Of a stretch of 64,000 bases of DNA, positions 46,121-56,824 are shown piece by piece. Made by a program: the position numbers and the translations under genes. The stretch lies in contig NZ_SLYW01000001.1 of NCBI RefSeq assembly GCF_004343585.1, positions 868,001 through 932,000 of the forward strand. The letters are read 5' to 3'. Each line of letters opens with the position of its first letter. The stretch's first letter is position 1. This stretch comes from Neorhizobium sp. JUb45 (lineage in GTDB: Bacteria; Pseudomonadota; Alphaproteobacteria; Rhizobiales; Rhizobiaceae). The notes beneath the pieces were generated by a model. It was not told where the DNA came from. It did no database searches and saw only the letters and a list, made by a program, of their open reading frames with translations.

Positions 46121-46128
<8 letters not shown>
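45196..46128 (-). CDS. ABC transporter permease (UgpA/MalF-like)
   Basis: A 310-residue permease with six predicted helices; the first is at about residues 30-52 (AWMLAAPAMILIILFIVAPV). The EAA loop reads SAAEIDGAKSSIDRFFLVTL. ATG 46128 has GGAG seven bases upstream and overlaps the ATPase stop codon by eight bases (ATGGCTGA); ATG 46119 is an alternative. It forms the channel with the downstream permease. Confidence 0.9.
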
Positions 46129-47280
<1,152 letters not shown>

Positions 47281-47284
<4 letters not shown>

Positions 47285-48153
47285 TCGGCGGCCTCGTTCG
47301 TTTCCTGGGTCGCGGCCTTCTTTGCGCTCTGCGGATAGACCTCCTCGATCACGTCATCGATGACATGCGCGACCATGCCCGGAACAGCGACGATGGTGCT
47401 GGTGACTGTTGCGCCGAATTCGTGGACGACGGCACCGATCAGGCGTTCGCCCGGCATTTCGCGCTCCAGTGTATCAATGATGAAGGCGGCGGCCGGACCC
47501 CAGACGATGGCGGTGTCTTCGAACTTGCCTTCCCATGCCCAGTGCAGGTGGCCGCTGGCGAAGAGGGCAACGTCGTGGGCTGCGATCAGGTCATACATGC
47601 GGCCGCGCTGGGCAGGGCGCAGGCCCCAGTAGCCGGTATCACCTTCCTGCGGTTCATCGACGAATAGCGGCTTGTGGGAGAACATCGCAACGCGGCGGTC
47701 GCCACGGCTTTCCAGCACTTCCTTCAGCCAGACGAACTGGGCTTCTTCTTCCGCACCGTCGGCGTCATCGCCCTGGCCGAACAGGAGGGCATTGAGGCCG
47801 ATGAAACGCCAGTTGCCATTGTCGGTGTCGGCATCGTGGAACCAGTAGTCGCGGCCGACCATGTCGCGCCAGCGGTTCAGACGCTCGGCATTGACGGGCT
47901 GCGGCGAGCCGGGCAGGTGGCCGACATCATGATTGCCGGGCAGGATCAGCATCGGAACCGAGGTTTCGCGCATCAGGTCCATGGAGAAGGAGAGGTCGTT
48001 GGCGTGGTCCGCGCCATCGACGGAAAGGTCGCCCGTATGGATGATCAGGTCCGGCTCTTCCGCCTCGATCCACTGCAGCAGAGGCGCCCAATTGCCGTTG
48101 AAATGCGGCTTCATGGGGCTCAAGTGCGTATCGGTGATCTGGATGACTTTCAT
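47281..48153 (-). CDS. Calcineurin-like metallophosphodiesterase
   Basis: A 290-residue enzyme with the full metal-binding set: ITDTHLSP (DxH), LIIHTGDLSVDG (GDL), MLILPGNHDVGHL (GNHD), AMFSHKPLF (H) and ALFASGHLHWAWEG (GHxH). This is the class III cyclic nucleotide/glycerophosphodiester phosphodiesterase group (CpdA, GpdQ). ATG 48153 has GGAGTTTGCCCT upstream. It leads the ABC importer operon and overlaps the ATPase gene by ATGA. It might hydrolyse the imported compound, for example a glycerophosphodiester. No signal peptide is visible, so it acts in the cytosol. Confidence 0.87.
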
Positions 48154-48403
48154 AGGGCAAACTCCAACATTCCGGCGGGCGGCCTTCATGGCGCCACGCA
48201 TCTGTTGAGGGGCGTCTTAACGAGCTTGCTTGTCAGTCAAATTACAGGGGTTTCCAGTTTCCTTCCATTTTCGTCATGGAACCGTCATACGACCGCGTTT
48301 GTGCGGTTTTCGCCGGCAATCCGGGCATCTCGGAAAAAATGTGGAAACTGCAACAAAGCTGTCGCATGACATGTGTATAGGCCGGGCCATAGGAGTTGCC
48401 CTG

Positions 48404-48679
48404 ATGTCCAGAGATCTTACGCTATGCCAGGCCGTCCATGACCCGCTGATCGCGCTGATGCGCAAGGCGGACGGGATCGGCACGCCGGAATTTGCGACGT
48501 TTCTGATCTCTGCGGCCGACCATTATCGTGTCAGCGAGCTCGAGAGCCTGCAGCGCCGTCGCGTCGACCAGTTCTACAGGATGATCGGTGCCGGCGATAT
48601 CCATATGCCGAAGCCGCGCGAGACGGCTCGCGACGTGCCCAAGCACGTGGTCAAAGGCCCGATCTGGGACCTCTGCTGA
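48404..48679 (+). CDS. Small hypothetical protein
   Basis: A 91-residue protein starting at ATG 48404 behind AGGAG. It is mostly helical (LCQAVHDPLIALMRKADGIG, EFATFLISAADHYRVSELES, RRRVDQFYRMIGAGD), has no membrane segment, and ends MPKPRETARDVPKHV and GPIWDLC. I do not recognise a family. It is divergent from the phosphodiesterase operon; the 250-base interval holds both promoters and a partial, unconvincing Pho-box-like stretch. Confidence 0.6.
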   Translation: MSRDLTLCQAVHDPLIALMRKADGIGTPEFATFLISAADHYRVSELESLQRRRVDQFYRMIGAGDIHMPKPRETARDVPKHVVKGPIWDLC

Positions 48680-48762
48680 ACCGCGATCTGCGCTCAATTC
48701 CCCATTGCCGAACCCGGATGTGGTGCTTACACCTTGAGCATCGATAATAACGGGTGCAGCGC

Positions 48763-49584
48763 ATGACATCTTCCAGCTATTTTTCCGCCGTGGGTGGCCT
48801 GCCGCCACAGACGCAGACACTGTCCAGCAAGGCGGTGTTCACCACGGCCTATGCGGTCATTCCGAAGACGGTGATGAGCGACATCGTCACCAGCGTTCTG
48901 CCGCATTGGGAAAAGACACGGGCGTGGATTCTGGCGCGGCCGATGACCGGATTTTCCGAGACGTTTTCGCAATATATCGTCGAGGTGGAGCCCGGCGGCG
49001 GCAGTGTTCGTCCCGAGCCGGACGCGCGTGCGCAGGCTGCGATCTTTGTCGTGGACGGCGGTGTGACCATCACGCTCGATGGTGCGGGACATGTGTTGAA
49101 GACCGGTTCGTTCGCCTATCTGCCGGCCGGTTCCGCCTGGACGATCAGGAATGACGGTGCCGAGGCCGTGCGGTTCCACTGGGTGCGAAAGGTGTTCAAG
49201 GTGGTGGAGGGGCTGGAAGCGCCGCCGGCAATCTTCTCCCACGAAGACGACTGCGAAATGCACGCCATGCCGGATACCGAAGGCCGTTGGGCGACGACGC
49301 GCTTCATCGATCCGTCCGATGTACGTTACGACATGCATCTGAACATCGTCACCTTCGAACCGGGCGCCACCATTCCCTTTATGGAAACCCATATCATGGA
49401 GCACGGACTTTACGTGCTGGAGGGCAAGGCGGTCTACCGTTTGAATTCCGACTGGGTCGAGGTGGAAGCCGGCGATTTCATGTGGCTGCGCGCCTATTGC
49501 CCGCAGGCCTGTTATGCCGGCGGACCGGGACGTTTCCGTTACCTGCTCTACAAGGATGTGAACCGCCACGCCGACCTCTGGTAG
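48763..49584 (+). CDS. allE: Bicupin, (S)-ureidoglycine aminohydrolase
   Basis: A 273-residue two-cupin protein. The N-terminal cupin includes AAIFVVDGGVTITLDGAGHV; the C-terminal one binds manganese through FMETHIMEHGLYVLEGKAVY (E, H, H), with further ligands near FMWLRAYCPQACYAGGPGRF. This layout and the GRFRYLLYKDVNRH end match AllE/YlbA, which hydrolyses ureidoglycine to ureidoglycolate and ammonia in purine breakdown. No other purine-degradation gene is in the window. ATG 48763 was preferred to the GTG nine bases upstream. Confidence 0.85.
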   Translation: MTSSSYFSAVGGLPPQTQTLSSKAVFTTAYAVIPKTVMSDIVTSVLPHWEKTRAWILARPMTGFSETFSQYIVEVEPGGGSVRPEPDARAQAAIFVVDGGVTITLDGAGHVLKTGSFAYLPAGSAWTIRNDGAEAVRFHWVRKVFKVVEGLEAPPAIFSHEDDCEMHAMPDTEGRWATTRFIDPSDVRYDMHLNIVTFEPGATIPFMETHIMEHGLYVLEGKAVYRLNSDWVEVEAGDFMWLRAYCPQACYAGGPGRFRYLLYKDVNRHADLW

Positions 49585-49598
49585 CCGGTTTCGCCTGA

Positions 49599-49623
49599 GG
49601 AACAACGATCCTTTCCCAACGTT
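49599..49623 (+). promoter_or_regulatory. EcfG (RpoE2)-type general stress promoter
   Basis: GGAAC (49599-49603), 16 bases, then CGTT (49620-49623) reproduces the alphaproteobacterial general stress response consensus. Transcription would begin near 49630, just upstream of the small gene at 49654. Confidence 0.8.
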
Positions 49624-49653
49624 GTCGTGTCACAGACAATAATGGAGGCCATC

Positions 49654-49839
49654 ATGCCGAGGGAACACAGCAATTCCAACGAGGCACCGTCCGCGGCGGT
49701 GAAATCGCTGAAGGACGAAAAGAAGGCGCAAGCCCGGACCAAGCCCGAAAGTGAACTGGACGAGGGTCTGGAAGACACGTTTCCGGCCAGTGATCCGGTT
49801 TCCGCCACACGTCCCGGCAGTGGCGCCGACGAGAAATAG
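49654..49839 (+). CDS. Small charged stress-type protein
   Basis: A 61-residue, highly charged protein starting at ATG 49654 after GGAGG (an upstream in-frame start would lie near the promoter). It is likely disordered, with the conserved tail LDEGLEDTFPASDPVSATRP. Short proteins with the LEDTFPASDPVS motif are widespread in alphaproteobacteria, often under general stress control; their function is unknown. A perfect EcfG-type promoter precedes it. The 259 bases after it, up to the response regulator, hold no recognisable gene. Confidence 0.75.
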   Translation: MPREHSNSNEAPSAAVKSLKDEKKAQARTKPESELDEGLEDTFPASDPVSATRPGSGADEK

Positions 49840-50098
49840 CGGTCGGCATCGAGTTCAGGCTTATCCATCAGATGACGACCCGGTTGCGATGCTGCCGGGT
49901 CTGTTTTTTGTGGTCCGTGTGCGGTATCGGACGAAGAAAATTCTGTAATGTCCTCAATCTTGTCGTAATAATACCCCACGCTATCTGTTCTGCTGGACAG
50001 GCTGCGGGTGGCGTGCTTGTGCTACGAATTCATGCCCGGTGTGCACTGCGGGGCGGTATAACCAAAAGAATACAGATAAGCCCCGGGGGTAATCGGAT

Positions 50099-50479
50099 AT
50101 GAGCGACCTGCAGCCGCAACGACGGATTCTGATGGTCGATGACGACGTGCTGATCGCCATGACATCCGTCGATATGCTGGAGGAACTCGGTCACAAGGTG
50201 ATCGAGGCGCATTCCGGCCGCGAGGCGCTTGAACTGCTCGGCAAGGCCATCGATAGCGGCGACCGCATCGACCTGTTGATCACCGATTTTTCCATGCCCG
50301 GCATGAATGGCGCAGAACTTGCCGTACAGGCTCGCCAGATCGTTCCCGGCCTGCCGATCCTGTTGGCGAGCGGTTATACCGATCTGCCGGATGGCATGGA
50401 CATCAATGTCGGCCGGCTTGGAAAGCCGTATTCGCAGGAAGATTTGGCGAGCGAGATCGCCAAGGTGCTGGTGGGGTAA
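50099..50479 (+). CDS. Single-domain response regulator receiver
   Basis: A 126-residue receiver domain alone. Acidic pocket residues D14-D16 (LMVDDDVLIA), the phosphorylated D63 (LLITDFSMPGMNG), a Ser/Thr-equivalent in LLASGYTD and the Lys in RLGKPYSQ are all present, so it should be phosphorylated. It has no output domain and no kinase gene beside it; its sequence resembles receivers of hybrid kinases. Such proteins pass phosphate or act as sinks. Its partner is unknown. Confidence 0.88.
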   Translation: MSDLQPQRRILMVDDDVLIAMTSVDMLEELGHKVIEAHSGREALELLGKAIDSGDRIDLLITDFSMPGMNGAELAVQARQIVPGLPILLASGYTDLPDGMDINVGRLGKPYSQEDLASEIAKVLVG

Positions 50480-50483
50480 CGGG

Positions 50484-51167
50484 CTATTCGCCCGCTTCCC
50501 TGACCGGTGCCAGCGGCATCTGCGGCCGCAGATGCGCCGCGCCGCGATAACGAGCCTCATCCATCGTCTCCAGATCAAAACCGTCGCGCGTCGTGGCGTA
50601 GCCGTGTCCGCCCATGCGGCCGACCGCATCGAGAATGGCCGGATCGATATGCAGGCGCTCGTTGACCATGTCGGCGCGCAGATGGGCCGCGACGATTTCG
50701 CCGACGATGATTTCCCGCGAATTGCCGACATCGAGATAGGAATGCAGCCGGCATTCGAGGGCTGCCGGGGCCTCGGCAATGCTGGGGCAGGCTATTTTTG
50801 AGCCCGGCCGCAATGTCAGGCCGGCTTCGGCCACTTCATCCACTGTTTCATCAAAAGGCACGGCGGTGATGTTCATCGCATCCATCAGTGTGTGCGAAAC
50901 GATGTTGACGGAAAATATGCCGGTGTCGCGGATGTTACGGCCGGTGTCCTTGGAAGCGCCGGTCTGACGATATTCCACGCCGAGCGCAACGATCGGCGGA
51001 TCGGAGCTCAGGCAATTGAAGAAGCTGAACGGTGCCGCGTTGACGCGGCCGTCCGTGCCGATCGTGGTGACCCAGGCAATCGGGCGCGGCACGATGGTGC
51101 CGATCATGATCTTGTAGCGGTCGCGCGGCGACAGTTCCGCGAAGTCGAGCGTGATGGTTTCGGTCAT
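50484..51167 (-). CDS. Flavin reductase-like FMN-binding protein
   Basis: A 227-residue protein of the flavin reductase domain family. Signature segments: SPRDRYKIMIGTIVPRPIAW, VTTIGTDGRVNAAPFSFFNC, then TGRNIRDTGIFSVNIVSHTL and a C-terminal dimer arm with RAEMV-like residues (VAAHLRADMVNERLHIDPAI). Proteins of this type bind FMN and may reduce flavin with NAD(P)H. ATG 51167 is the conserved start. It is convergent with the receiver gene (4 bases apart). The partner oxygenase, if any, is not here. Confidence 0.85.
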   Translation of the reverse strand: MTETITLDFAELSPRDRYKIMIGTIVPRPIAWVTTIGTDGRVNAAPFSFFNCLSSDPPIVALGVEYRQTGASKDTGRNIRDTGIFSVNIVSHTLMDAMNITAVPFDETVDEVAEAGLTLRPGSKIACPSIAEAPAALECRLHSYLDVGNSREIIVGEIVAAHLRADMVNERLHIDPAILDAVGRMGGHGYATTRDGFDLETMDEARYRGAAHLRPQMPLAPVREAGE

Positions 51168-51383
51168 GGCTGGTTCCCGTCGGCCGTATGGTCGGCCTGT
51201 CCTTGTTTCCCGCTCTCTTCGGCGGTGCAGCATGAGGCTACATGGCGGCAGGCGGGATGTGCAAGGTGGTTCCGTCGTCGTTTGATCCTGTTTTTCTTCT
51301 TAAGGTTGCTGTTGATATTTTATGCAACCTATGATTATTTGTTGTGCGCATACACAATCAATAACTGAAGCGGAGAGCACCTC

Positions 51384-51710
51384 ATGGCCCAACCAATAAC
51401 CAAAATCTATGTCGTCAATAATGCCGGCTTCGTCCTGAACTTCGAGATCCGTTGGAGTGATGGAAAGGGGCACTGGTTCACGGTTGACTGGAACAGCGGA
51501 AATTATCCGATCAATCAAACCAGGGAGACGCCCGACCTTGGGACGCTTGGTGTTCCCAACAATGCCCCAGTCAACGTCAAGGTCCATGCCGTCGCGGGCA
51601 AGGACAATGATGGCGATGAATCGGTGACGTATGTTGCCGGGTCCACAGGCACGGCGACTTACACCGTGGCCGGAACGACGCTGCATTACAGCGTGCATCT
51701 CAACGATTGA
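51384..51710 (+). CDS. Small beta-rich hypothetical protein
   Basis: A 108-residue protein starting at ATG 51384 after CGGAGAG. It is rich in beta-prone residues (KIYVVNNAGFVLNFEIRWSD, then GHWFTVDWNSGNYPINQTRE and TATYTVAGTTLHYSVHLND), has no signal peptide and no cysteine. The pattern hints at a beta-sandwich or lectin-like fold with hydrophobic strands, but I cannot place it in a family. A bidirectional terminator follows. Confidence 0.6.
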   Translation: MAQPITKIYVVNNAGFVLNFEIRWSDGKGHWFTVDWNSGNYPINQTRETPDLGTLGVPNNAPVNVKVHAVAGKDNDGDESVTYVAGSTGTATYTVAGTTLHYSVHLND

Positions 51711-51762
51711 ACGGAACAGCACAGCACTGCATCGGCAATGGCAGCGCTATGTCTAATCATAA

Positions 51763-51796
51763 GAAAAGCCCGAAGCATCGCTGCTCCGGGCTTTTC
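51763..51796. terminator. Bidirectional terminator between the small gene and dctA
   Basis: GAAAAGCCCG (51763-51772) and CGGGCTTTTC (51787-51796) form ten pairs, with AGCA/TGCT pairs inside. It serves the convergent genes on both sides. Confidence 0.85.
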
Positions 51797-51821
51797 TCAT
51801 GCGGGTCTTGGGAGGACCGTA

Positions 51822-53150
51822 TTATTCGGCGGGCTGCAATGCTGCAGGCGCCGGTTCGCCGGAGAGCTGGCCGGACATCGCCTTGTCGAGCATGTCCTTG
51901 TCCAGTTCGCCTTCCCAGCGGGCAACCACGATGGTGGCGACCGCGTTGCCGACGAGGTTGGTGAGTGCGCGGCATTCCGACATGAAACGGTCGATGCCGA
52001 GGATCAGTGCCATGCCGGCGACCGGGACCGACGGGACGACCGACAGCGTGGCAGCCAGCGTGATGAAGCCGGCGCCGGTGATGCCGGCGGCACCCTTTGA
52101 CGACAACATCGCTACCAAGAGAAGCAGGATCTGGTCGGTCAGCGACAGGTCGATGCCGGTTGCCTGGGCGATGAACAGGGCTGCCAGCGTCATGTAGATG
52201 TTGGTGCCGTCGAGGTTGAAGGAATAACCGGTCGGGATGACCAGGCCGACGACCGAGCGCTTGCAGCCGGCGCGTTCCATCTTCTGCATCAGGTTGGGCA
52301 GGGCCGCTTCCGAAGAGGAGGTGCCGAGAACCAGCAGCAGCTCTTCCTTGATATAGCGGATCAGCGACAGGATGGAGAAGCCGTTATATTTGGCGACCGC
52401 ACCCAGCACGACCAGCACGAAGAGCAGGGCCGTGATGTAAAAGGTTAGGATGAGGTAGGCGAGGTTGGCGACCGAACCGATGCCGTATTTGCCGATGGTG
52501 AACGCCATGGCGCCAAAAGCACCGATCGGGGCGGCCTTCATCAGAATGGCAACGAGGCGGAAGATCGGGGTGGTGAGCGCGGTCAGGAAGTCCAGAACCG
52601 GCTTGCCCTTTTCGCCGACCATGCCGAGCGAAATACCGAACAGGACCGAGAAGAACAGGACCTGCAGGATATCGCCCTGTGCAAACGCGCCGACAATGGT
52701 TTCCGGGATGATGTTCATCAGGAAGCCGGTGATCGTCGTTTCATGCGCCTTGGTGGCGTAAGATGCGACTGCCTTGCCGTCGAGCGAGGCCGGATCGATG
52801 TTCATGCCGGCGCCGGGCTGCAGCACGTTGCCGACGATCAGGCCGACGATGAGGGCGAACGTCGAGAAGCAGAGGAAGTAGAGCATCGCCTTGCCGGCGA
52901 CGCGACCGACCTTCTTCAGGTCGGACATGCCGGCAATGCCGGTGGCGACGGTGAGGAAGATGACGGGGGCGATGATCATCTTCACCAGACGGATGAAGGC
53001 GTCACCGAGAGGCTTCAGGCTGGCACCGAATTCCGGGTAAAAATGGCCGAGCAACATGCCGGCGATGATGGCGACGACGACCTGAAAATACAGGTGCCGA
53101 TAGAATGGCAATGCCTCCGCCTTTCCGGCGGTGGGTGCTTGGATATCCAT
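51822..53150 (-). CDS. dctA: C4-dicarboxylate transporter DctA
   Basis: A 442-residue dicarboxylate/amino acid:cation symporter. The start includes [20 protein letters not shown]; the substrate-binding serine-rich hairpin reads [20 protein letters not shown] and helix 7 [20 protein letters not shown], both near-canonical for DctA. It imports succinate, fumarate and malate with protons, the chief carbon source of nitrogen-fixing bacteroids. The divergent dctBD genes and the sigma-54 promoter upstream confirm the identification. Expression should require RpoN and phosphorylated DctD. Confidence 0.97.
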   Translation of the reverse strand: MDIQAPTAGKAEALPFYRHLYFQVVVAIIAGMLLGHFYPEFGASLKPLGDAFIRLVKMIIAPVIFLTVATGIAGMSDLKKVGRVAGKAMLYFLCFSTFALIVGLIVGNVLQPGAGMNIDPASLDGKAVASYATKAHETTITGFLMNIIPETIVGAFAQGDILQVLFFSVLFGISLGMVGEKGKPVLDFLTALTTPIFRLVAILMKAAPIGAFGAMAFTIGKYGIGSVANLAYLILTFYITALLFVLVVLGAVAKYNGFSILSLIRYIKEELLLVLGTSSSEAALPNLMQKMERAGCKRSVVGLVIPTGYSFNLDGTNIYMTLAALFIAQATGIDLSLTDQILLLLVAMLSSKGAAGITGAGFITLAATLSVVPSVPVAGMALILGIDRFMSECRALTNLVGNAVATIVVARWEGELDKDMLDKAMSGQLSGEPAPAALQPAE

Positions 53151-53217
53151 GATGTCCTCCAGTTGCCCCGCTCACGGTTCCTACCCGGGGCAGCAGTTGA
53201 TAGAATGCAAGGACAGC

Positions 53218-53233
53218 AGCAAGGGGCGTGCCA
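53218..53233 (-). promoter_or_regulatory. Perfect sigma-54 promoter of dctA
   Basis: On the minus strand the sequence is TGGCACG-N4-TTGCT, an exact match to the RpoN consensus, 68-83 bases upstream of the dctA start codon. This is the classical dctA control element of rhizobia. Confidence 0.95.
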
Positions 53234-53309
53234 GTTTTCGTTTCAATCGATTAAGTTATTGAAATGATAGTGATCAAATGGCGGTCTGTCAGTTTTTTAT
53301 CTCGAATTT

Positions 53310-53354
53310 GTGCGGATATCCGCACTTTCTGTTGATGACTGTGCGAATTCATGC
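53310..53354. promoter_or_regulatory. Paired DctD-binding (upstream activator) sites
   Basis: GTGCGGATATCCGCAC (53310-53325) is a perfect 16-base palindrome close to known DctD sites. A second, imperfect site GTGCGAATTCATGC (53341-53354) has its centre 30 bases away, about three helical turns. They lie 77-137 bases upstream of the sigma-54 promoter, on the same face of the DNA. Confidence 0.8.
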
Positions 53355-53365
53355 TCATTTGCGGC

Positions 53366-55257
53366 ATGTCAAAACAAGTCCGCTTCGAGACCGAGACCAT
53401 GTTGCGCCGACAGTTCCGCCGGGCATGGGCCATTTTTGCCGTTTCCGCTCTGTGTTTCGGTCTCGCGTTGGGGCTAGTCGTCGAGCATTACAGCAAGGTT
53501 TCGGCGCTGGCCGGGCTGGAGCGTCAGGGGCGCACCGAGGCGGACCTGAAGGTGGCGCTGCTGCGCGCCTCGCTGGAGCGGCCGCGGGCGCTGCCGCTGC
53601 TGCTGGCCGGTGACCGCGATGTGCGCGATGCTCTGACCGATCCGAACGGATCACGTTCGACGGAGCGGCGCGAGTTGCTGGATGCCAAGCTGGAAGATCT
53701 GGTGGTGCAGACCAACGCCTCGGTCATCTATGTGGTCGGGCTCGACGGTATTGCGATTGCTTCCAGCAACTGGCGCGAACCGACCAGCTTTGTCGGCAAC
53801 GACTATGCGTTTCGCGCCTATTTTTCCGGGGCGATGAAGGATGGTTCCGCCGAACATTTTGCACTCGGCAGCGTCAGCAAGCGGCCGGGGCTTTATATAT
53901 CACAGCGGGTGGGGCCGGTTGATGCGCCGCTCGGCGTGGTGGTCGCCAAGATGGAGTTCGACCAGCTGGAGGCTGAGTGGCGCAATTCCGGCCGGCCTTC
54001 CTACGTGGTTGATACCAACCATGTCGTGCTGGTTTCGAGCGTGCCGTCCTGGCGGTTCATGACGACGCAGCCGCTGCATCCGGAAGATCTCGGCGCTATC
54101 AGGGAAAGCCTGCAATTCGGCGATGCGCCGCTTCTGCCTTTGCCATTCTCGCGCGAAAAGATGGTGGGCGACGCGGCCGCGACCATGTGGGCAGTGATGC
54201 CGGGCGAGGCGGGCCCGCAGGACTTTTTGCGCATCACTGCGGCAATCGCCTCGACGCCGTGGCGGTTTGAATACCTGATGCCGATCCGGCTGCCGCTTGC
54301 CGACGCCATGCGCGAGGCGCGGCTGACGGCGCTTCTGGGCTGGGTCGCGCTGGTGGCGCTGGCGGGGCTGCTGTTGCGGCGCCGTCAGGTGACGGTGATG
54401 ACGATTGCCCGTGAACAGCGGGCGCGCGAGGAGCTGGAAGAGCGGGTGGCGGCGCGCACCATCGATCTCAGTCTGGCGCGCGACCGGCTGCAGGCAGAGA
54501 TCACCGACCACGAGGCGACCGATCGCAAATTGCAGGCGGTGCAACAGGATCTGGTGCAAGCCAACCGGCTGGCGATCCTGGGGCAGGTGGCGGCTGGCGT
54601 GGCGCATGAAATCAACCAGCCAGTGGCGACCATCCGCGCCTATGCGGACAATTCCAAGGTTTTTCTAGCGCGTGGGAAAACTGAAAATGCGGTGGAAAAT
54701 CTTGGCCTGATTGCAGCGCTGACGGAGCGGATCGGTGCGATTACCGAAGACTTGAAGGCGCTTTCTCGAAAAGGGCGCTCGGAAGCGGTTCCGGTTCTGC
54801 TGCAGGACGTTTTTGATGGTGCGCTGATGCTGGTGCGCAGTCGTTTTACCGGGCGACTGGATACGTTGACGATCTTTCCGCCGCCGCAAGGTCTTGCAGT
54901 GATGGGCAGCCGGCTGCGGCTGGAGCAGGTTTTTATCAATCTCATCCTCAATGCGCTTGAAGCAGTTGAAGGGCAGGGTGACGCCCATATCACTGTGACC
55001 ACCGAAGTCGCGGGTGAGCGTGTGGCGATCCGCGTCTCCGACAATGGGCCGGGTGTGCCGGAAAAAATTCTGGCGGCGATGTTCGAGCCGTTCAATTCTT
55101 CCAAGGATCGCGGTCTGGGGCTCGGGCTGGTGATCTCCAAGGATATCGTTTCCGATTATGGCGGCCGCATCGAGGTGGAAAGCGCGCCGGGCCATACCTG
55201 TTTCACCGTGTTTCTGGCGCGAGCGGTGGTGGACGATTTGATTGAAGAGGAAAAACC

Positions 55258-55261
<4 letters not shown>
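53366..55261 (+). CDS. dctB: C4-dicarboxylate sensor histidine kinase DctB
   Basis: A 631-residue membrane kinase (start ATG 53366; ATG 53351 overlaps the second DctD site). Two membrane segments (about residues 22-42 and 320-340) enclose a periplasmic double PAS-like sensor with [20 protein letters not shown] and [20 protein letters not shown], as in known DctB. Then come a coiled linker, the phosphorylated His in [20 protein letters not shown], and the ATPase domain ([20 protein letters not shown], then [13 protein letters not shown] and [11 protein letters not shown]). It senses dicarboxylates with DctA and phosphorylates DctD. Confidence 0.95.
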
Positions 55262-56613
<1,352 letters not shown>

Positions 56614-56824
56614 GGGCGGCGTTTACCTGACCGAGTTTCGTAGAATGATTTTTTGACCTGTTTTGTGTCAACGAAATCAGATGCATGCGTGACGAATAGG
56701 GTAGATTTCCTCATGCTTTGAGGGGTGCCGGGATGGCACGACGAGGGGTGTCCGAAAGGACCTGTTAACCTTTATTTTCTATCTCTTATCCGTTCGTGCC
56801 CCTCCTGTCCTTCGTTCGGTGCCC

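Noticed and set aside
48245..48305. GGAAC with CGTT upstream of the small gene at 48404
   Set aside because: The spacer is only 13 bases, outside the range accepted for EcfG promoters.
48355..48378. Pho-box-like ATGTCAT half site upstream of the phosphodiesterase operon
   Set aside because: Only one half matches the PhoB consensus and the second differs at most positions, so I do not call it. A PhoB binding test would settle it.
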